Of a DNA stretch of 64,000 nucleotides, positions 33,662 through 42,077 are shown piece after piece (position 1 is the stretch's first letter; each line of letters opens with the position of its first letter). Where the stretch lies: NCBI GenBank assembly GCA_035758925.1, contig DASTVV010000225.1, positions 5,797 through 69,796 on the forward strand. The letters run 5' to 3'. The stretch is from DASPMP01 sp035758925. GTDB taxonomy: Bacteria; Gemmatimonadota; Gemmatimonadetes; Gemmatimonadales; Gemmatimonadaceae. A program made the translations under genes and the position numbers. The notes below the pieces were generated by a model. It saw only the letters and a list, made by a program, of their open reading frames with translations. It was not told where the DNA came from and made no database searches.

Positions 33662-33679
33662 CGCATCGACGTCGATGCG
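33662..33679. repeat. 18-bp perfect palindrome before tRNA-Val
   Basis: CGCATCGACGTCGATGCG is fully self-complementary and lies 6 bases before the 5' end of tRNA-Val, between its predicted promoter and the mature tRNA. It could fold as a hairpin in the 5' leader of the precursor or end the mlaD transcript; no T-tract follows. Confidence 0.6.
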
Positions 33680-33699
33680 CTAATGCGTGTGAGCCCAAT

Positions 33700-33728
33700 A
33701 ACATAGCCGTGGTATTCCAGCCGGTCTA
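33700..33728 (-). promoter_or_regulatory. Probable promoter for tRNA-Val
   Basis: On the minus strand TAGACC (33723-33728) is 17 bases from TATGTT (33700-33705), just after the mlaD stop. It would start transcription about 37 bases before the mature tRNA. Confidence 0.5.
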
Positions 33729-33734
33729 GTACCG

Positions 33735-34724
33735 TCATTTCTTGCAACCGACCACGCAAATCAGGCCCTTCGTGTACCGACGGGGATCGCGGCGGACGTC
33801 CGCCAGAACGTCACTCAGGTCGGCCGTGAGCTTGGTCAGCCGATCGTACAGCATCTGGTCGGTCATCATGCGACCCACGAAGCCGTCATGGTTTCCGAGC
33901 ATCCTGACGAGAGAGTCCGCACCGCGTGAGATGCCGAGTACGCTCGCGTACAGGGTGGTATCACGCAGGAGCCGGCCAAAAGTGCCCTGATTCGAGTTGA
34001 CGGCGACGAGGGTCGAGTCCAGCGACGCGACCACGTTGGTGAGCCGATTGTACAGCGTTGGGTCGTTGAGCATTCGGCCCAACGTTCCGTCGGGATTCTG
34101 CAGACCCGCGAACAAAGTGTTGGCGCGCGTCATCGCGCTCGTCACCTGGTCATACATGGTCCGATTGGTCAACAACTGGCCGAGTGTGCCTTCCCCATGC
34201 GCGAGACCGCGGGTGATGGTGCGCAGGTCTCCGGAAAGCGCCACGAGCACGTCGACCGCACCACCAACCTTGGCCAGCATCACTTCGTAGTCCACCGACT
34301 GTCCGACATGAATGGTGTCGCCAGGTTGGAGCACTGGTGACCCAGGCGTTCCCGGCGAGATGTCGAGGACCTTGTCGCCCAGCAATCCCATCGTGCGAAG
34401 CGTGGCCTCGGAGTCCCGCCGAATCTGATCCCGCAACGACCGATCGATGCGCACGAGCACCTTGAGATTGCGCGTCGTATCGAGATCGACCGGAAGAAAC
34501 TCGATGTCCTTCACCGTTCCCACGAGCTGGCCCGCCAATGTGACGGAGCCGCCCGGTCTGAGGCCGTTCGCGGACGGCAGATACACCACCAGTTCGTAGC
34601 GCTTGGAGAAGAGGTTGGCGGTCTGGCCAAGCTTGTACACGCCGAAGCCAAGCACGACGATCGCGAACAGGATGAGACTTCCAACGCGCAGTTGATCGAC
34701 CGTGATTTTCGCGGACCGCTTCAT
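33735..34724 (-). CDS. mlaD: MlaD-like MCE substrate-binding protein with 34-residue repeats
   Basis: The 329-residue periplasmic protein is anchored by one helix (~13-31, VGSLILFAIVVLGFGVYKL). An MCE domain covers ~42-135 (ELVVYLPSANGLRPGGSVTL, VLVRIDRSLRDQI, TMGLLGDKVLDISPGT). From residue 179 on, a motif of the type GTLGRMLNDPTLYNRL recurs at 179, 213, 247 and 281, a spacing of exactly 34 residues. It should form a ring that passes phospholipids between the MlaFE permease and the outer membrane. The gene order mlaE-mlaF-mlaD is that of Mla or plant TGD systems; mlaB and mlaC are missing here. Confidence 0.9.
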   Translation of the reverse strand: MKRSAKITVDQLRVGSLILFAIVVLGFGVYKLGQTANLFSKRYELVVYLPSANGLRPGGSVTLAGQLVGTVKDIEFLPVDLDTTRNLKVLVRIDRSLRDQIRRDSEATLRTMGLLGDKVLDISPGTPGSPVLQPGDTIHVGQSVDYEVMLAKVGGAVDVLVALSGDLRTITRGLAHGEGTLGQLLTNRTMYDQVTSAMTRANTLFAGLQNPDGTLGRMLNDPTLYNRLTNVVASLDSTLVAVNSNQGTFGRLLRDTTLYASVLGISRGADSLVRMLGNHDGFVGRMMTDQMLYDRLTKLTADLSDVLADVRRDPRRYTKGLICVVGCKK

Positions 34725-35561
34725 TCAAAACCCACCCAGGAAATCGCGGATATACGGGTTCTCGGTGGCCGCCATTTCCTCCGGCGTGCCGAAGAACACG
34801 ATTCGATGGTCATGCAAGAGCGCGACCCGCGTCGCCATGCGAAACACGGATCGGATGTCGTGCGACACGACGATGCTGGTGACCCGGAGTTCGCGCTGGA
34901 GCTTGAGGATCAGGCGCGTGATGGTGCCCGTCGTGAGGGGGTCGAGCCCGGAGGTCGGCTCGTCGTAGAGCATGATCTCCGGATCGTTCGCCATGCCCCG
35001 CGCGATGCCGACGCGCTTGCGCATGCCACCGGACAGCTCCGATGGCAGCTTGTCGAGCACCTCATCCGGGTCGAGATCCACGAACTGGAGCTTCTCGCGG
35101 ACGCGATCCTCCACTTCGTCGTCTTCCAGCTCCGTGTGCTCCCGCAGCGGGTACGCGACATTCTCGCGCACGGTGAGCGAGTCGAAGAGTGCCGCGCCCT
35201 GGAACACCATGCCCATCTTCTGCCGCACCTTGAGCGCGTCTTCGAAGGACAGATGGGTGATGTCGTCGCCATCGATCAGCACGCGCCCGCTTTCCGGAAT
35301 CAGCAGTCGAAGAATGAGCTTGAGCATGGTCGATTTTCCGGTGCCGGACTCACCGACGACCACGACCGTTTCCCCTTCCTTCGCCGAAAACGAGATGTCC
35401 TCGAGGATCGGCTGGTCGAAAGCGAGGCTCACGCTATCGAGCTCGATGACCGGATGTCCATTGTGGACCGCAACCGCCTCGCCGTCGGCCGCCAGCTCAC
35501 GCCGAATGGCTTCGCGAACCCGGCCCGATGTCCTGTCTTCGCGTCGTCGCTGCTTGGTCAC
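34725..35561 (-). CDS. mlaF: Mla-type ABC transporter ATP-binding protein
   Basis: The 278-residue ATPase has Walker A VVVGESGTGKSTMLKLILRL, Q loop MGMVFQGAALFDSLTV, signature ELSGGMRKRVGIAR, Walker B IMLYDEPTSGLDPLT and the H loop IVVSHDIRSV. The FQGAALFDSLTV and GGMRKRV wording is typical of MlaF. It powers lipid transport with MlaE. Start GTG 35561 overlaps the mlaE stop as GTGA; the gene ends one base before mlaD. Confidence 0.94.
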   Translation of the reverse strand: MTKQRRREDRTSGRVREAIRRELAADGEAVAVHNGHPVIELDSVSLAFDQPILEDISFSAKEGETVVVVGESGTGKSTMLKLILRLLIPESGRVLIDGDDITHLSFEDALKVRQKMGMVFQGAALFDSLTVRENVAYPLREHTELEDDEVEDRVREKLQFVDLDPDEVLDKLPSELSGGMRKRVGIARGMANDPEIMLYDEPTSGLDPLTTGTITRLILKLQRELRVTSIVVSHDIRSVFRMATRVALLHDHRIVFFGTPEEMAATENPYIRDFLGGF

Positions 35562-36373
35562 GGGACCGGCAACACCGACAGCAGGAACTGCGTGAGGAAA
35601 TAGTCCGAGACGAGGATGAGAATGCTCGCGGTGACCACCGTCTTGGTCGTCGCGGTGCCAACCCCTTCCGTCCCGCCCGTGGTGCGCAGCCCGAAAAAGC
35701 ACGCGGTGATCGAGATGATCGCGCCGAACACCAGCGGTTTCGTGAGACCCTGGATGAAATCGTTCGGGATGTAGCCCAGCGCGAACCCGCTCGACGCGAT
35801 CTGCTCCCAGACGGTGCGCCAGTAGAGCGAGGCCGGGAGCCCCACCATGAACGTGGCAATCAGATTTCCGCCGAAGATTCCGATCAGATCGTTGATGATG
35901 GTGAGCACCGGCAGCATGATGAGCGCGGCGAGCACCCGTGGCGTGACCAGCTTCTTGATGGGATCCGTGCCGAGCGTGTTGAGGGCATCGATCTGCTCGG
36001 TCACTTTCATCGATCCCAGTTGCGCGGCGATGCCGGAGCCCACGCGCCCAGCCACCATCAGGCCCGCGAGGACCGGCCCCAGCTCACGGATCATCGAGCC
36101 CGCGACCAGCCGGCCGATATACATCGTCGCGCCGAAGGTCTGCAGCTGCACGCTCGACTGCAGCGCGAGCACCATTCCCGTGAAGAGCCCCGTCAGCAGG
36201 ACGATCCCGAGCGACTTGACGCCGATCTCGTCCATCTGCTGCACGACGTCCGCGCCGTAGAACGGCCGCGCAACAACGAAGCGCAGCGAGTTCCACGCGA
36301 GGGTGAAGTACTCCTGGATGCGCAGGACCGCGGACTTGGCCTGCGTGTTGAGTTGCAGGATGAGTTCAGACAC
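35558..36373 (-). CDS. mlaE: Mla-type ABC transporter permease
   Basis: The 271-residue membrane protein matches MlaE: an amphipathic N-terminal helix, then five to six membrane segments. Family motifs are GMVLALQSSVQLQTFGA, IRELGPVLAGLMVAGRVGSG, EQIDALNTLGTDPI, and SITACFFGLRTTGGTEGVG near the C-terminus. It forms the inner-membrane channel of the lipid transporter. GTG 36373 is the chosen start (VSELILQLNT); the reading frame continues upstream towards rfaE1 but homology does not require it. Confidence 0.92.
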   Translation of the reverse strand: MSELILQLNTQAKSAVLRIQEYFTLAWNSLRFVVARPFYGADVVQQMDEIGVKSLGIVLLTGLFTGMVLALQSSVQLQTFGATMYIGRLVAGSMIRELGPVLAGLMVAGRVGSGIAAQLGSMKVTEQIDALNTLGTDPIKKLVTPRVLAALIMLPVLTIINDLIGIFGGNLIATFMVGLPASLYWRTVWEQIASSGFALGYIPNDFIQGLTKPLVFGAIISITACFFGLRTTGGTEGVGTATTKTVVTASILILVSDYFLTQFLLSVLPVP

Positions 36374-36472
36374 GACTCGCCCAAGGTTTGGCGCGCGCTC
36401 GTCGTCCGACGATGCGCGCAGGTGCCGAGCCCGACAGGGGCAAGGGATGTGCCGGCTGCTTATCTTGACCGC

Positions 36473-37516
36473 ATGCCGCTTACCATCAGTCGAGATCGCC
36501 TCGACCAACTGCTCGACGCCGCGAGCCGCACACGCATCGTAGCGGTCGGGGATGCCATGCTGGACGAGTATCTCGTCGGCGACGTCGAGCGCATCTCACC
36601 GGAAGCGCCGGTTCCCGTCGTCCGCGTTCGCGAGCGACGGTACGCGTTGGGCGGCGTCGCCAACGTCGCGCAGAACGTTGTGGCAACCGGCGCCGAGTGC
36701 ATGCTCATCGCAGCCATGGGCGACGATACTGCTGGACAGCAGCTGGGCGCGATGCTGGGGGAGATGGGCATCTCGAAGCGCTGGATGGTGAGCGTCGCAC
36801 GTCCGACGACGCGCAAGACGCGCGTCGTGGCGAGGTCGCAGCAGCTCGTGCGCATCGACGACGAGGAGGACACGGATCTCACGGTGGCCGAAGCACGACG
36901 GATCACCACGGCGATCGAGGCCGCCGTCGAGAACGCGGATGCGCTGATTCTCGAGGACTACAACAAGGGCGTACTCATTCCCACGGTGATCACGCACGCG
37001 ATCGAGGTCGCGCGCGCGCGCAAGATTCCCGTGATCGTCGACCCCAAGTACCGGCACTTTTTCGCGTATCGCGGCGCCACGGTCTTCAAGCCAAATCGCC
37101 GTGAGCTGGACTCAGCGCTTGGCGCGGAAGTGGATCTCGAACACCCCGAAGCCATCCCCACTGCCATTCAGCGGCTGTCGGTCGAGTATTTGCTGCTGAC
37201 GCTGGGCGAGCGCGGAATGCTGCTCGCCGGGAAAGATGGATCGCTGGAGTCAGTGGCGACCGTTGCGCGCGAGGTGTACGACGTCGTCGGCGCCGGCGAC
37301 ACGGTGACGGCGTACCTGGCAGCGATCCTGGGCGCCGGCGGCACCGCCGCGGAAGCCGCGGTGATCGCGAACTACGCCGCCGGCGTGGAGGTCGGCAAGC
37401 TCGGCGCCGCGACCGTGAGTCCCAGCGAGGTCGTGGAGGCCTATGAGCATTTCGCAACGCAGCGGGAGCTGCCGTCGTCCGATACTCGTACGACGGCGGA
37501 GGTGCTGAAAGGCTAG
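36473..37516 (+). CDS. rfaE1: D-glycero-beta-D-manno-heptose-7-phosphate kinase (RfaE1)
   Basis: The 347-residue PfkB-family kinase matches the first half of HldE: VAVGDAMLDEYLVGDVERIS, APVPVVRVRERRYALGGVANV, ALILEDYNKGVL, VIVDPKYRHFFAYRGA, FKPNRRELDSALG and the C-terminal anion-hole motif DVVGAGDTVTAYLA. It phosphorylates heptose 7-phosphate to the 1,7-bisphosphate for LPS inner core or ADP-heptose. The adenylyltransferase half is absent. gmhA, the preceding step, is ~19 kb away. TATCTT ends exactly six bases before ATG 36473, suggesting a leaderless mRNA. Confidence 0.92.
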   Translation: MPLTISRDRLDQLLDAASRTRIVAVGDAMLDEYLVGDVERISPEAPVPVVRVRERRYALGGVANVAQNVVATGAECMLIAAMGDDTAGQQLGAMLGEMGISKRWMVSVARPTTRKTRVVARSQQLVRIDDEEDTDLTVAEARRITTAIEAAVENADALILEDYNKGVLIPTVITHAIEVARARKIPVIVDPKYRHFFAYRGATVFKPNRRELDSALGAEVDLEHPEAIPTAIQRLSVEYLLLTLGERGMLLAGKDGSLESVATVAREVYDVVGAGDTVTAYLAAILGAGGTAAEAAVIANYAAGVEVGKLGAATVSPSEVVEAYEHFATQRELPSSDTRTTAEVLKG

Positions 37517-37529
37517 ATTCAGAGCGAAC

Positions 37530-37603
37530 GGTCCCGTAGCTCAGCCGGTTAGAGCAGGCGACTCATAATCGTCGGGTCGTGGGTTCGAGTCCCACCGGGA
37601 CCA
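37530..37603 (+). tRNA. tRNA with CAT anticodon, probably tRNA-Ile2 (lysidine type)
   Basis: A 74-nt cloverleaf: acceptor GGTCCCG/CGGGACC with discriminator A, D stem GCTC/GAGC, anticodon stem GGCGA/TCGTC with loop CTCATAA (anticodon CAT), T arm GTGGG-TTCGAGT-CCCAC. The GAGCAGGCGACTCATAATCG stretch matches the isoleucine tRNA whose C34 becomes lysidine better than elongator tRNA-Met, but the distinction is not absolute. It is 13 bases after rfaE1, and CCA is not encoded. Confidence 0.93.
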
Positions 37604-37605
37604 TT

Positions 37606-39225
37606 TCAGAACGTCCGCAACAGCTGGCTGCGGAAAGCCACCTGCCCCAGCCACTCACTCCGCGCGGGGCCGCCCGTCGTCCACCTCCGGTTGTAGCCGA
37701 GCGTGACGCGCACCGCTCCTGGGCCCGAGGGGCGCTCGAGCAGAGCCACGACTCGGCGGCGTCGCACGTCTGGGTCGTCCGTGACTCGCTCCAGGCGGAA
37801 GTCGCTATCCTCCGGTGCTGTTGCGGTTGAGCGATACAAGCTGGGATCGCGCCGCTCGTCGCCGACCTCGATCGCGAATTGCGACGCCGGTGATGGTTGC
37901 CAAGTGAGGCTCATCGCGCCAGCTGCGGCGTGCGGGCCGAGCGGGCTTCCGATGAGGCGATCGCGATAGGTCAGCCCTGACCGGAACTGCGTGTGCTCAT
38001 ACAGCCGGAGCGATGTGCGGACCCACTCGGCACGCCACGCCAATTGTCCGTTGCGAACCAACAGCGGAAGTCGCGCACCGACGACCTGTCCAGCATCGTC
38101 CACGAACGACGAGCGCAGACGACGCAAATCGAAGTCATCGAACTGAAGCTCGTAGTAGAGATCCAGGCCGGAGAGTTCGGGTACCCGAACTCGCAGATTC
38201 CCGCCGGCAAACTTGTTCGAGAACTGCAAATCCACGTGCTGCGGGGCCAAGGCATCGATTATTGGGAACAGGTCGATGGCACGCTTGAAGAAGGTCGCTG
38301 GCGGTGCGCCGTTTCCTCCCTCCTGCGCCAGAACCGAGACACCGAGCTCGAAACGCGACGACGGCTGAACGCTCGCCAGCCAGCCCGCCAGTTTCGTGTG
38401 GGGCGGATCCTGCGCGCGTCCGAGGTCGGCCACAAACAGCGTCGCGCGCACCGGGCCAGCAAATCGGAGCACCCACGGCAGCGTAATCGACGTGTCTGTC
38501 GACACACGGATGGCGGGAAACGGCGCCGCGTTCCCTGACACGAACAGCGCCATTGTTGGTGACTGGCCCCAGCGCAGCTCCTCGGCGCCAATCTGGAGCG
38601 CGGCGTTGTGCCAGACGCCTCTGCCGTACACGCGGTGCAAGCGCGCATCCGGCTGCCCGCTGTCCACTCGGTTGACGCCGAAGAACACCGGCTCCACCGC
38701 GAGTGCAACCTGACTGCCGAAGCCAAGCAGTCCGGTGAGGTCGGCAATCCCGCCGGCGCCCCGGCCGACAGGCCAACCGTGACGCCCTGGCTCGAACGGG
38801 TGCGAGATCGCATCGATGATCCCAAGACCATTTGGCGCAATGACAACCGGCTGGGCATCCGACGCGGATGCGTCGGCGCGGCTCGCGATCGCGACGACGT
38901 TGCGGCCCGCGCGATGCACGCCGAACGTCTCATTCAGGGACGCGGTGACCAGGTTCAGTTCGCGGCGCGCCCATCCGGCGCGCTCGATGGCTCCGCGGCG
39001 CTGGGCGCTGTCAATCGCGGCGGACAGACGTTCCACGATCCGCCTGACGTCGCGCTGCGACAGCGGCCGCTCGCCGAGAAAGACGCCCCGAACCGGAAAG
39101 TACGCACTCACCGACTCGAGTCGGTCGTAGAGAGCGCTGGAGGCCGGTACGGTGGCCGCCGCCTGTGCGTCGAGGCGGGCTCCCGCAAGCAGCAGGAGCG
39201 CGCTCCAGCATCTAAGTTGCCTCAG
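37606..39225 (-). CDS. Wzi-like capsule assembly outer-membrane protein, probable CTG start
   Basis: The ~540-residue protein looks like a Wzi-family beta-barrel: a signal peptide (LRQLRCWSALLLLAGARLDA), an N-terminal helical bundle (~30-110), then alternating amphipathic strands ending in Phe (VAFRSQLLRTF). Wzi proteins bind capsule at the surface. The frame is open to TTG 39246. CTG 39225 is five bases after GAGG and gives a clean signal peptide, so I prefer it. It ends three bases from the tRNA gene, convergently. Confidence 0.8.
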   Translation of the reverse strand: MRQLRCWSALLLLAGARLDAQAAATVPASSALYDRLESVSAYFPVRGVFLGERPLSQRDVRRIVERLSAAIDSAQRRGAIERAGWARRELNLVTASLNETFGVHRAGRNVVAIASRADASASDAQPVVIAPNGLGIIDAISHPFEPGRHGWPVGRGAGGIADLTGLLGFGSQVALAVEPVFFGVNRVDSGQPDARLHRVYGRGVWHNAALQIGAEELRWGQSPTMALFVSGNAAPFPAIRVSTDTSITLPWVLRFAGPVRATLFVADLGRAQDPPHTKLAGWLASVQPSSRFELGVSVLAQEGGNGAPPATFFKRAIDLFPIIDALAPQHVDLQFSNKFAGGNLRVRVPELSGLDLYYELQFDDFDLRRLRSSFVDDAGQVVGARLPLLVRNGQLAWRAEWVRTSLRLYEHTQFRSGLTYRDRLIGSPLGPHAAAGAMSLTWQPSPASQFAIEVGDERRDPSLYRSTATAPEDSDFRLERVTDDPDVRRRRVVALLERPSGPGAVRVTLGYNRRWTTGGPARSEWLGQVAFRSQLLRTF

Positions 39226-39254
39226 TTCGTCCTCGCTGACCCGCAAGCCAATAC

Positions 39255-39980
39255 ATGCTCGAAGTCTCCCTCAGCATCGATGTCGAGCCGGACTGTCCGC
39301 CATATCTCGCGACACAATATCGCGGTGTCGTCGACGGATTGCCGAGGGCTCTGGATACCCTCGACGGCCTAAGCGTTCCAACGACGTGCTTTTGCACGGG
39401 CCAGGTGGCGGAGCGATATCCCGATCGCGTCCGGGACATTCTTCGGCGTGGTCACGAGCTCGGATCGCATGGCCATGCGCACATGCCATTCGACACGCTC
39501 ACCGAGGCGCAGGCACGAGACGACCTTGCGGAGTCCAGCGCGGTGCTTCGAGCGTTCGGGAATATCACGTCCTTTCGCGCGCCCAACCTGCGGTTCCCGG
39601 ATCCATATCTGCCGCTGCTGGAGGAGCAGGGTTTTCTGGTGGACTCGTCGCACGCCAAGTACAAGCTGGCCTACTACGCCTCGCGAGCGCGGACATCGCT
39701 CACGCGCGTTGCCGCGTCCACAACGTCGTCGGTATTGCGTCTGCCTCGATGGATCAGGGACCCATGGCTGACATCGCTCAGGTCGCCCGTTGTGTTGTTC
39801 GTGCATCCATGGGAGTTCGTTGATCTGAGGCACGAACGCCTGCGGCTGGACTGTCGCTTTCGCACGGGCGGCGAAGCGCTGCGGTGTCTCGTTGAGGTGA
39901 TCGCGCTATTCAAGGCGCGTGGCGCGCGATTCGTTCGCATGCGGGAGTTGGGGGGACGCGCGACCTCTCTCGCCGCATGA
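39255..39980 (+). CDS. Polysaccharide deacetylase family protein
   Basis: The 241-residue NodB-type domain starts VSLSIDVEPDCPP (metal-binding Asp), with the His motif HELGSHGHAHMPFDTL, SFRAPNLRFPDPYLP, and LFVHPWEFVDL near the end. Such enzymes remove acetyl groups from sugar polymers or glycolipids. No signal peptide is visible, so it may act in the cytoplasm on a lipid-linked sugar. It overlaps the next gene by four bases and opens the lipid/glycan cluster. Confidence 0.88.
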   Translation: MLEVSLSIDVEPDCPPYLATQYRGVVDGLPRALDTLDGLSVPTTCFCTGQVAERYPDRVRDILRRGHELGSHGHAHMPFDTLTEAQARDDLAESSAVLRAFGNITSFRAPNLRFPDPYLPLLEEQGFLVDSSHAKYKLAYYASRARTSLTRVAASTTSSVLRLPRWIRDPWLTSLRSPVVLFVHPWEFVDLRHERLRLDCRFRTGGEALRCLVEVIALFKARGARFVRMRELGGRATSLAA

Positions 39981-40981
39981 GCAACTCAGCGGAAGGCATC
40001 GCCTCAGAAGAGCAGCGGCCCCGGCGGGTGGCAGCGAAGTGGTTGCTGCCCGCAGTATGGCTGGTGCTGACGGCCAGCATCGTGTTGGGCGCCCGCTCCC
40101 TGCCGTGGCGCGGCGCGCTCGATCAGGTCAGACAGATCGAGTCGGGTTGGCTGGTCGCGGCCGTTCTCGCGAACGTCATGATCATCGTCATCTGGGCGCA
40201 GGAGTGGCGACTCCTCGCACCAGGCGCGCTCCGGGTTCGTTTCGCCCGGATGTTCGAGGTCGTATCGGTCGCGGCTGCCGTCCTGAACTCGGTGCCATTC
40301 TTTGCCGGTGAAGCCACTGGAGCCGCCATGCTCGTCGGCCGGGCCGGCTTGTCGCGTGGCGCGGCCATCTCGGTGCTCGCGATGGATCAACTGCTGACTG
40401 GCGTCGTGAAAGTGGTGCTCCTCGCGGCAGCGGCACTCCTCATTCCGATTCCGAGCTGGCTACGCGCTGGTGTGCTGGTGCTGGTCGTCGGCGTCGCGAT
40501 CCTGCTTGGCGTGCTCGTGCCGCTCGCGCACCAGTGGGAAGTGATCCGGAACCGGCTTCTCGAGCGACCCTCCGTCGCGCGTCGGCTCGCCGCCCGGCTC
40601 GTCGCGATCGGCAGGCACCTCGACGCCGTGCGCGAGACGCATCGCGCGTCCAAAGTCACGCTGCTCTCGATCGTAAAGAAAGGCATCGAGCTCCTGGCCG
40701 TGCTGGCCGTGCAGATGGCGTTCGGATTTGGTCCGTCTCTGCCAGCAGCTGCGCTCGTACTCGCCGCGCTCGCGATTGCCACGATGATTCCCGTGGCGCC
40801 GGCCAACCTGGGTTTCTATGAGGCCGCCGTGTTCGGGGCATATCGGTACGTCGGCGTATCGACCGAAGCCGCCCTGGGAATGGCTCTCGTGCAGCATCTC
40901 TGCTTCCTGCTGCCGATGTTGGCGACCGGCTATGTCACGTTGACGCTGCAGCACGTCTCGCTCCGGCAGCGCGCGCAATAG
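39977..40981 (+). CDS. Lysylphosphatidylglycerol synthase TM-region family membrane protein
   Basis: The 334-residue protein has about eight hydrophobic helices (e.g. WLLPAVWLVLTASIVLGA, VVLLAAAALLIPIPSW, VLVLVVGVAILLGVLVPL). The family marker MIPVAPANLGFYEAAVFGAY is present, characteristic of the flippase-like LPG-synthase membrane domain (UPF0104). It lacks the cytosolic aminoacyltransferase half. In lipid and glycan loci such proteins are suspected flippases. Its 3' end overlaps the convergent glycosyltransferase by 47 bases. Confidence 0.85.
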   Translation: MSNSAEGIASEEQRPRRVAAKWLLPAVWLVLTASIVLGARSLPWRGALDQVRQIESGWLVAAVLANVMIIVIWAQEWRLLAPGALRVRFARMFEVVSVAAAVLNSVPFFAGEATGAAMLVGRAGLSRGAAISVLAMDQLLTGVVKVVLLAAAALLIPIPSWLRAGVLVLVVGVAILLGVLVPLAHQWEVIRNRLLERPSVARRLAARLVAIGRHLDAVRETHRASKVTLLSIVKKGIELLAVLAVQMAFGFGPSLPAAALVLAALAIATMIPVAPANLGFYEAAVFGAYRYVGVSTEAALGMALVQHLCFLLPMLATGYVTLTLQHVSLRQRAQ

Positions 40982-42071
40982 CCCGAGCGTAGATGGCCTC
41001 GTGCAGGGCGATCACCGACGACCAGTCGTAGCGGTCCGCGCGGGCTGTTGCGCCAGCAAGACATGTGCGGAGCGCGCCGTCCGCGATGAACCGCGCCAGC
41101 GCAGCCGTCAGATCGTGATCGTCCTCGCACAACAGGGCATTCACCTCGTGGTGGAGGAACTCGCTGCTCCCCGCTTCACGCATCGCGATCACCGGCAGTC
41201 CAGCGGTGCGCGCTTCGAGCGCCGATATCCCGAACGACTCGCGCAGCGACGGCAGCACGAATCCGTCGGCCTCCGAGTACAGCGCTCGCAGCGCCTCGGC
41301 CGTCACCCAGTCACGAACCTCCACGCGGGTCGGTCCACGATTCAGGCCGAGCAGCGCGACCTCGCGTTCGATGGTCGAACGCAGCGGGCCGTCACCCACC
41401 AGCAGCAAGGTGGCTGGCCGCCGGACAGACGCGCTCGCACGGGCGAACGCCCGAATCAGCTCGAGAGGACGCTTCTTCCTGGCGAAGCGTGTGGCCGAGA
41501 CCAGTGTGACGGCGCTGGACGGGCCCCTGCTCGTTCGTGACGTCGAGCGCCAGAAGCCGAGGTCGATGCCGTTGGGCAGCACGGACACGTCGGCCGCCGG
41601 CAAGGCGTCGCGAACCTGAGCCGCGACCACGTCGCTGACGGCGCTCCACTCCACGGCACTTCGACTCAATCCGGTCACCGCGTCCGCCGCGCGAAGCAGG
41701 TGTCGCTTGTGCCTCAGCACCGAGTGAAACGTGACCGCGGTCGGAAGATCGAGGGCTCGCGCGACCGCGGCGGCGGCGTACCCTACCGGCGACACGACGC
41801 TGACGTGCGCGTGCACCACGTCGTACCCATTGCGCAGCCGACCACGCAGGGCGGTCACCAGCCTGGGCGAGACCGCCACGTGAAGTCCGGGAAGGGCGAA
41901 CGCGTCCAATGGACGAACGCTATAGGTCTTCCCGCTCACGGCGCCCGGAGTCGTCGTGAGAACGTCGACGTGATGACCGTTGGCGCCGAGCCGTTCCGAG
42001 AGGCGTGTCAGCTGCGCTTCGATGCCGCCGCGCCGCGGCGCGAACCAGTCCGTCGCGATCGCGATTCGCAT
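40935..42071 (-). CDS. GT4-family glycosyltransferase
   Basis: The 378-residue enzyme has a GT-B fold: N-terminal MRIAIATDWFAPRRGGIEAQ with the glycine loop, VVHAHVSVVSPVGYAA, SVLPNGIDLGFW, and the C-terminal nucleotide-sugar motif VLPSLRESFGISALEARTAG (EX7E). This is the PimA/WbaZ-like group that often glycosylates membrane lipids. It follows the ceramide-synthase-like gene by seven bases on the same strand, so it may add a sugar to the lipid made there. Confidence 0.9.
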   Translation of the reverse strand: MRIAIATDWFAPRRGGIEAQLTRLSERLGANGHHVDVLTTTPGAVSGKTYSVRPLDAFALPGLHVAVSPRLVTALRGRLRNGYDVVHAHVSVVSPVGYAAAAVARALDLPTAVTFHSVLRHKRHLLRAADAVTGLSRSAVEWSAVSDVVAAQVRDALPAADVSVLPNGIDLGFWRSTSRTSRGPSSAVTLVSATRFARKKRPLELIRAFARASASVRRPATLLLVGDGPLRSTIEREVALLGLNRGPTRVEVRDWVTAEALRALYSEADGFVLPSLRESFGISALEARTAGLPVIAMREAGSSEFLHHEVNALLCEDDHDLTAALARFIADGALRTCLAGATARADRYDWSSVIALHEAIYARAIARAAGARRAAAST

Positions 42072-42077
42072 GCGGCG

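Noticed and set aside
35528..36472. Extension of the rfaE1 frame ~315 codons upstream through mlaE
   Set aside because: The kinase family N-terminus begins at ATG 36473, and the upstream part is antisense to the conserved MlaE permease.
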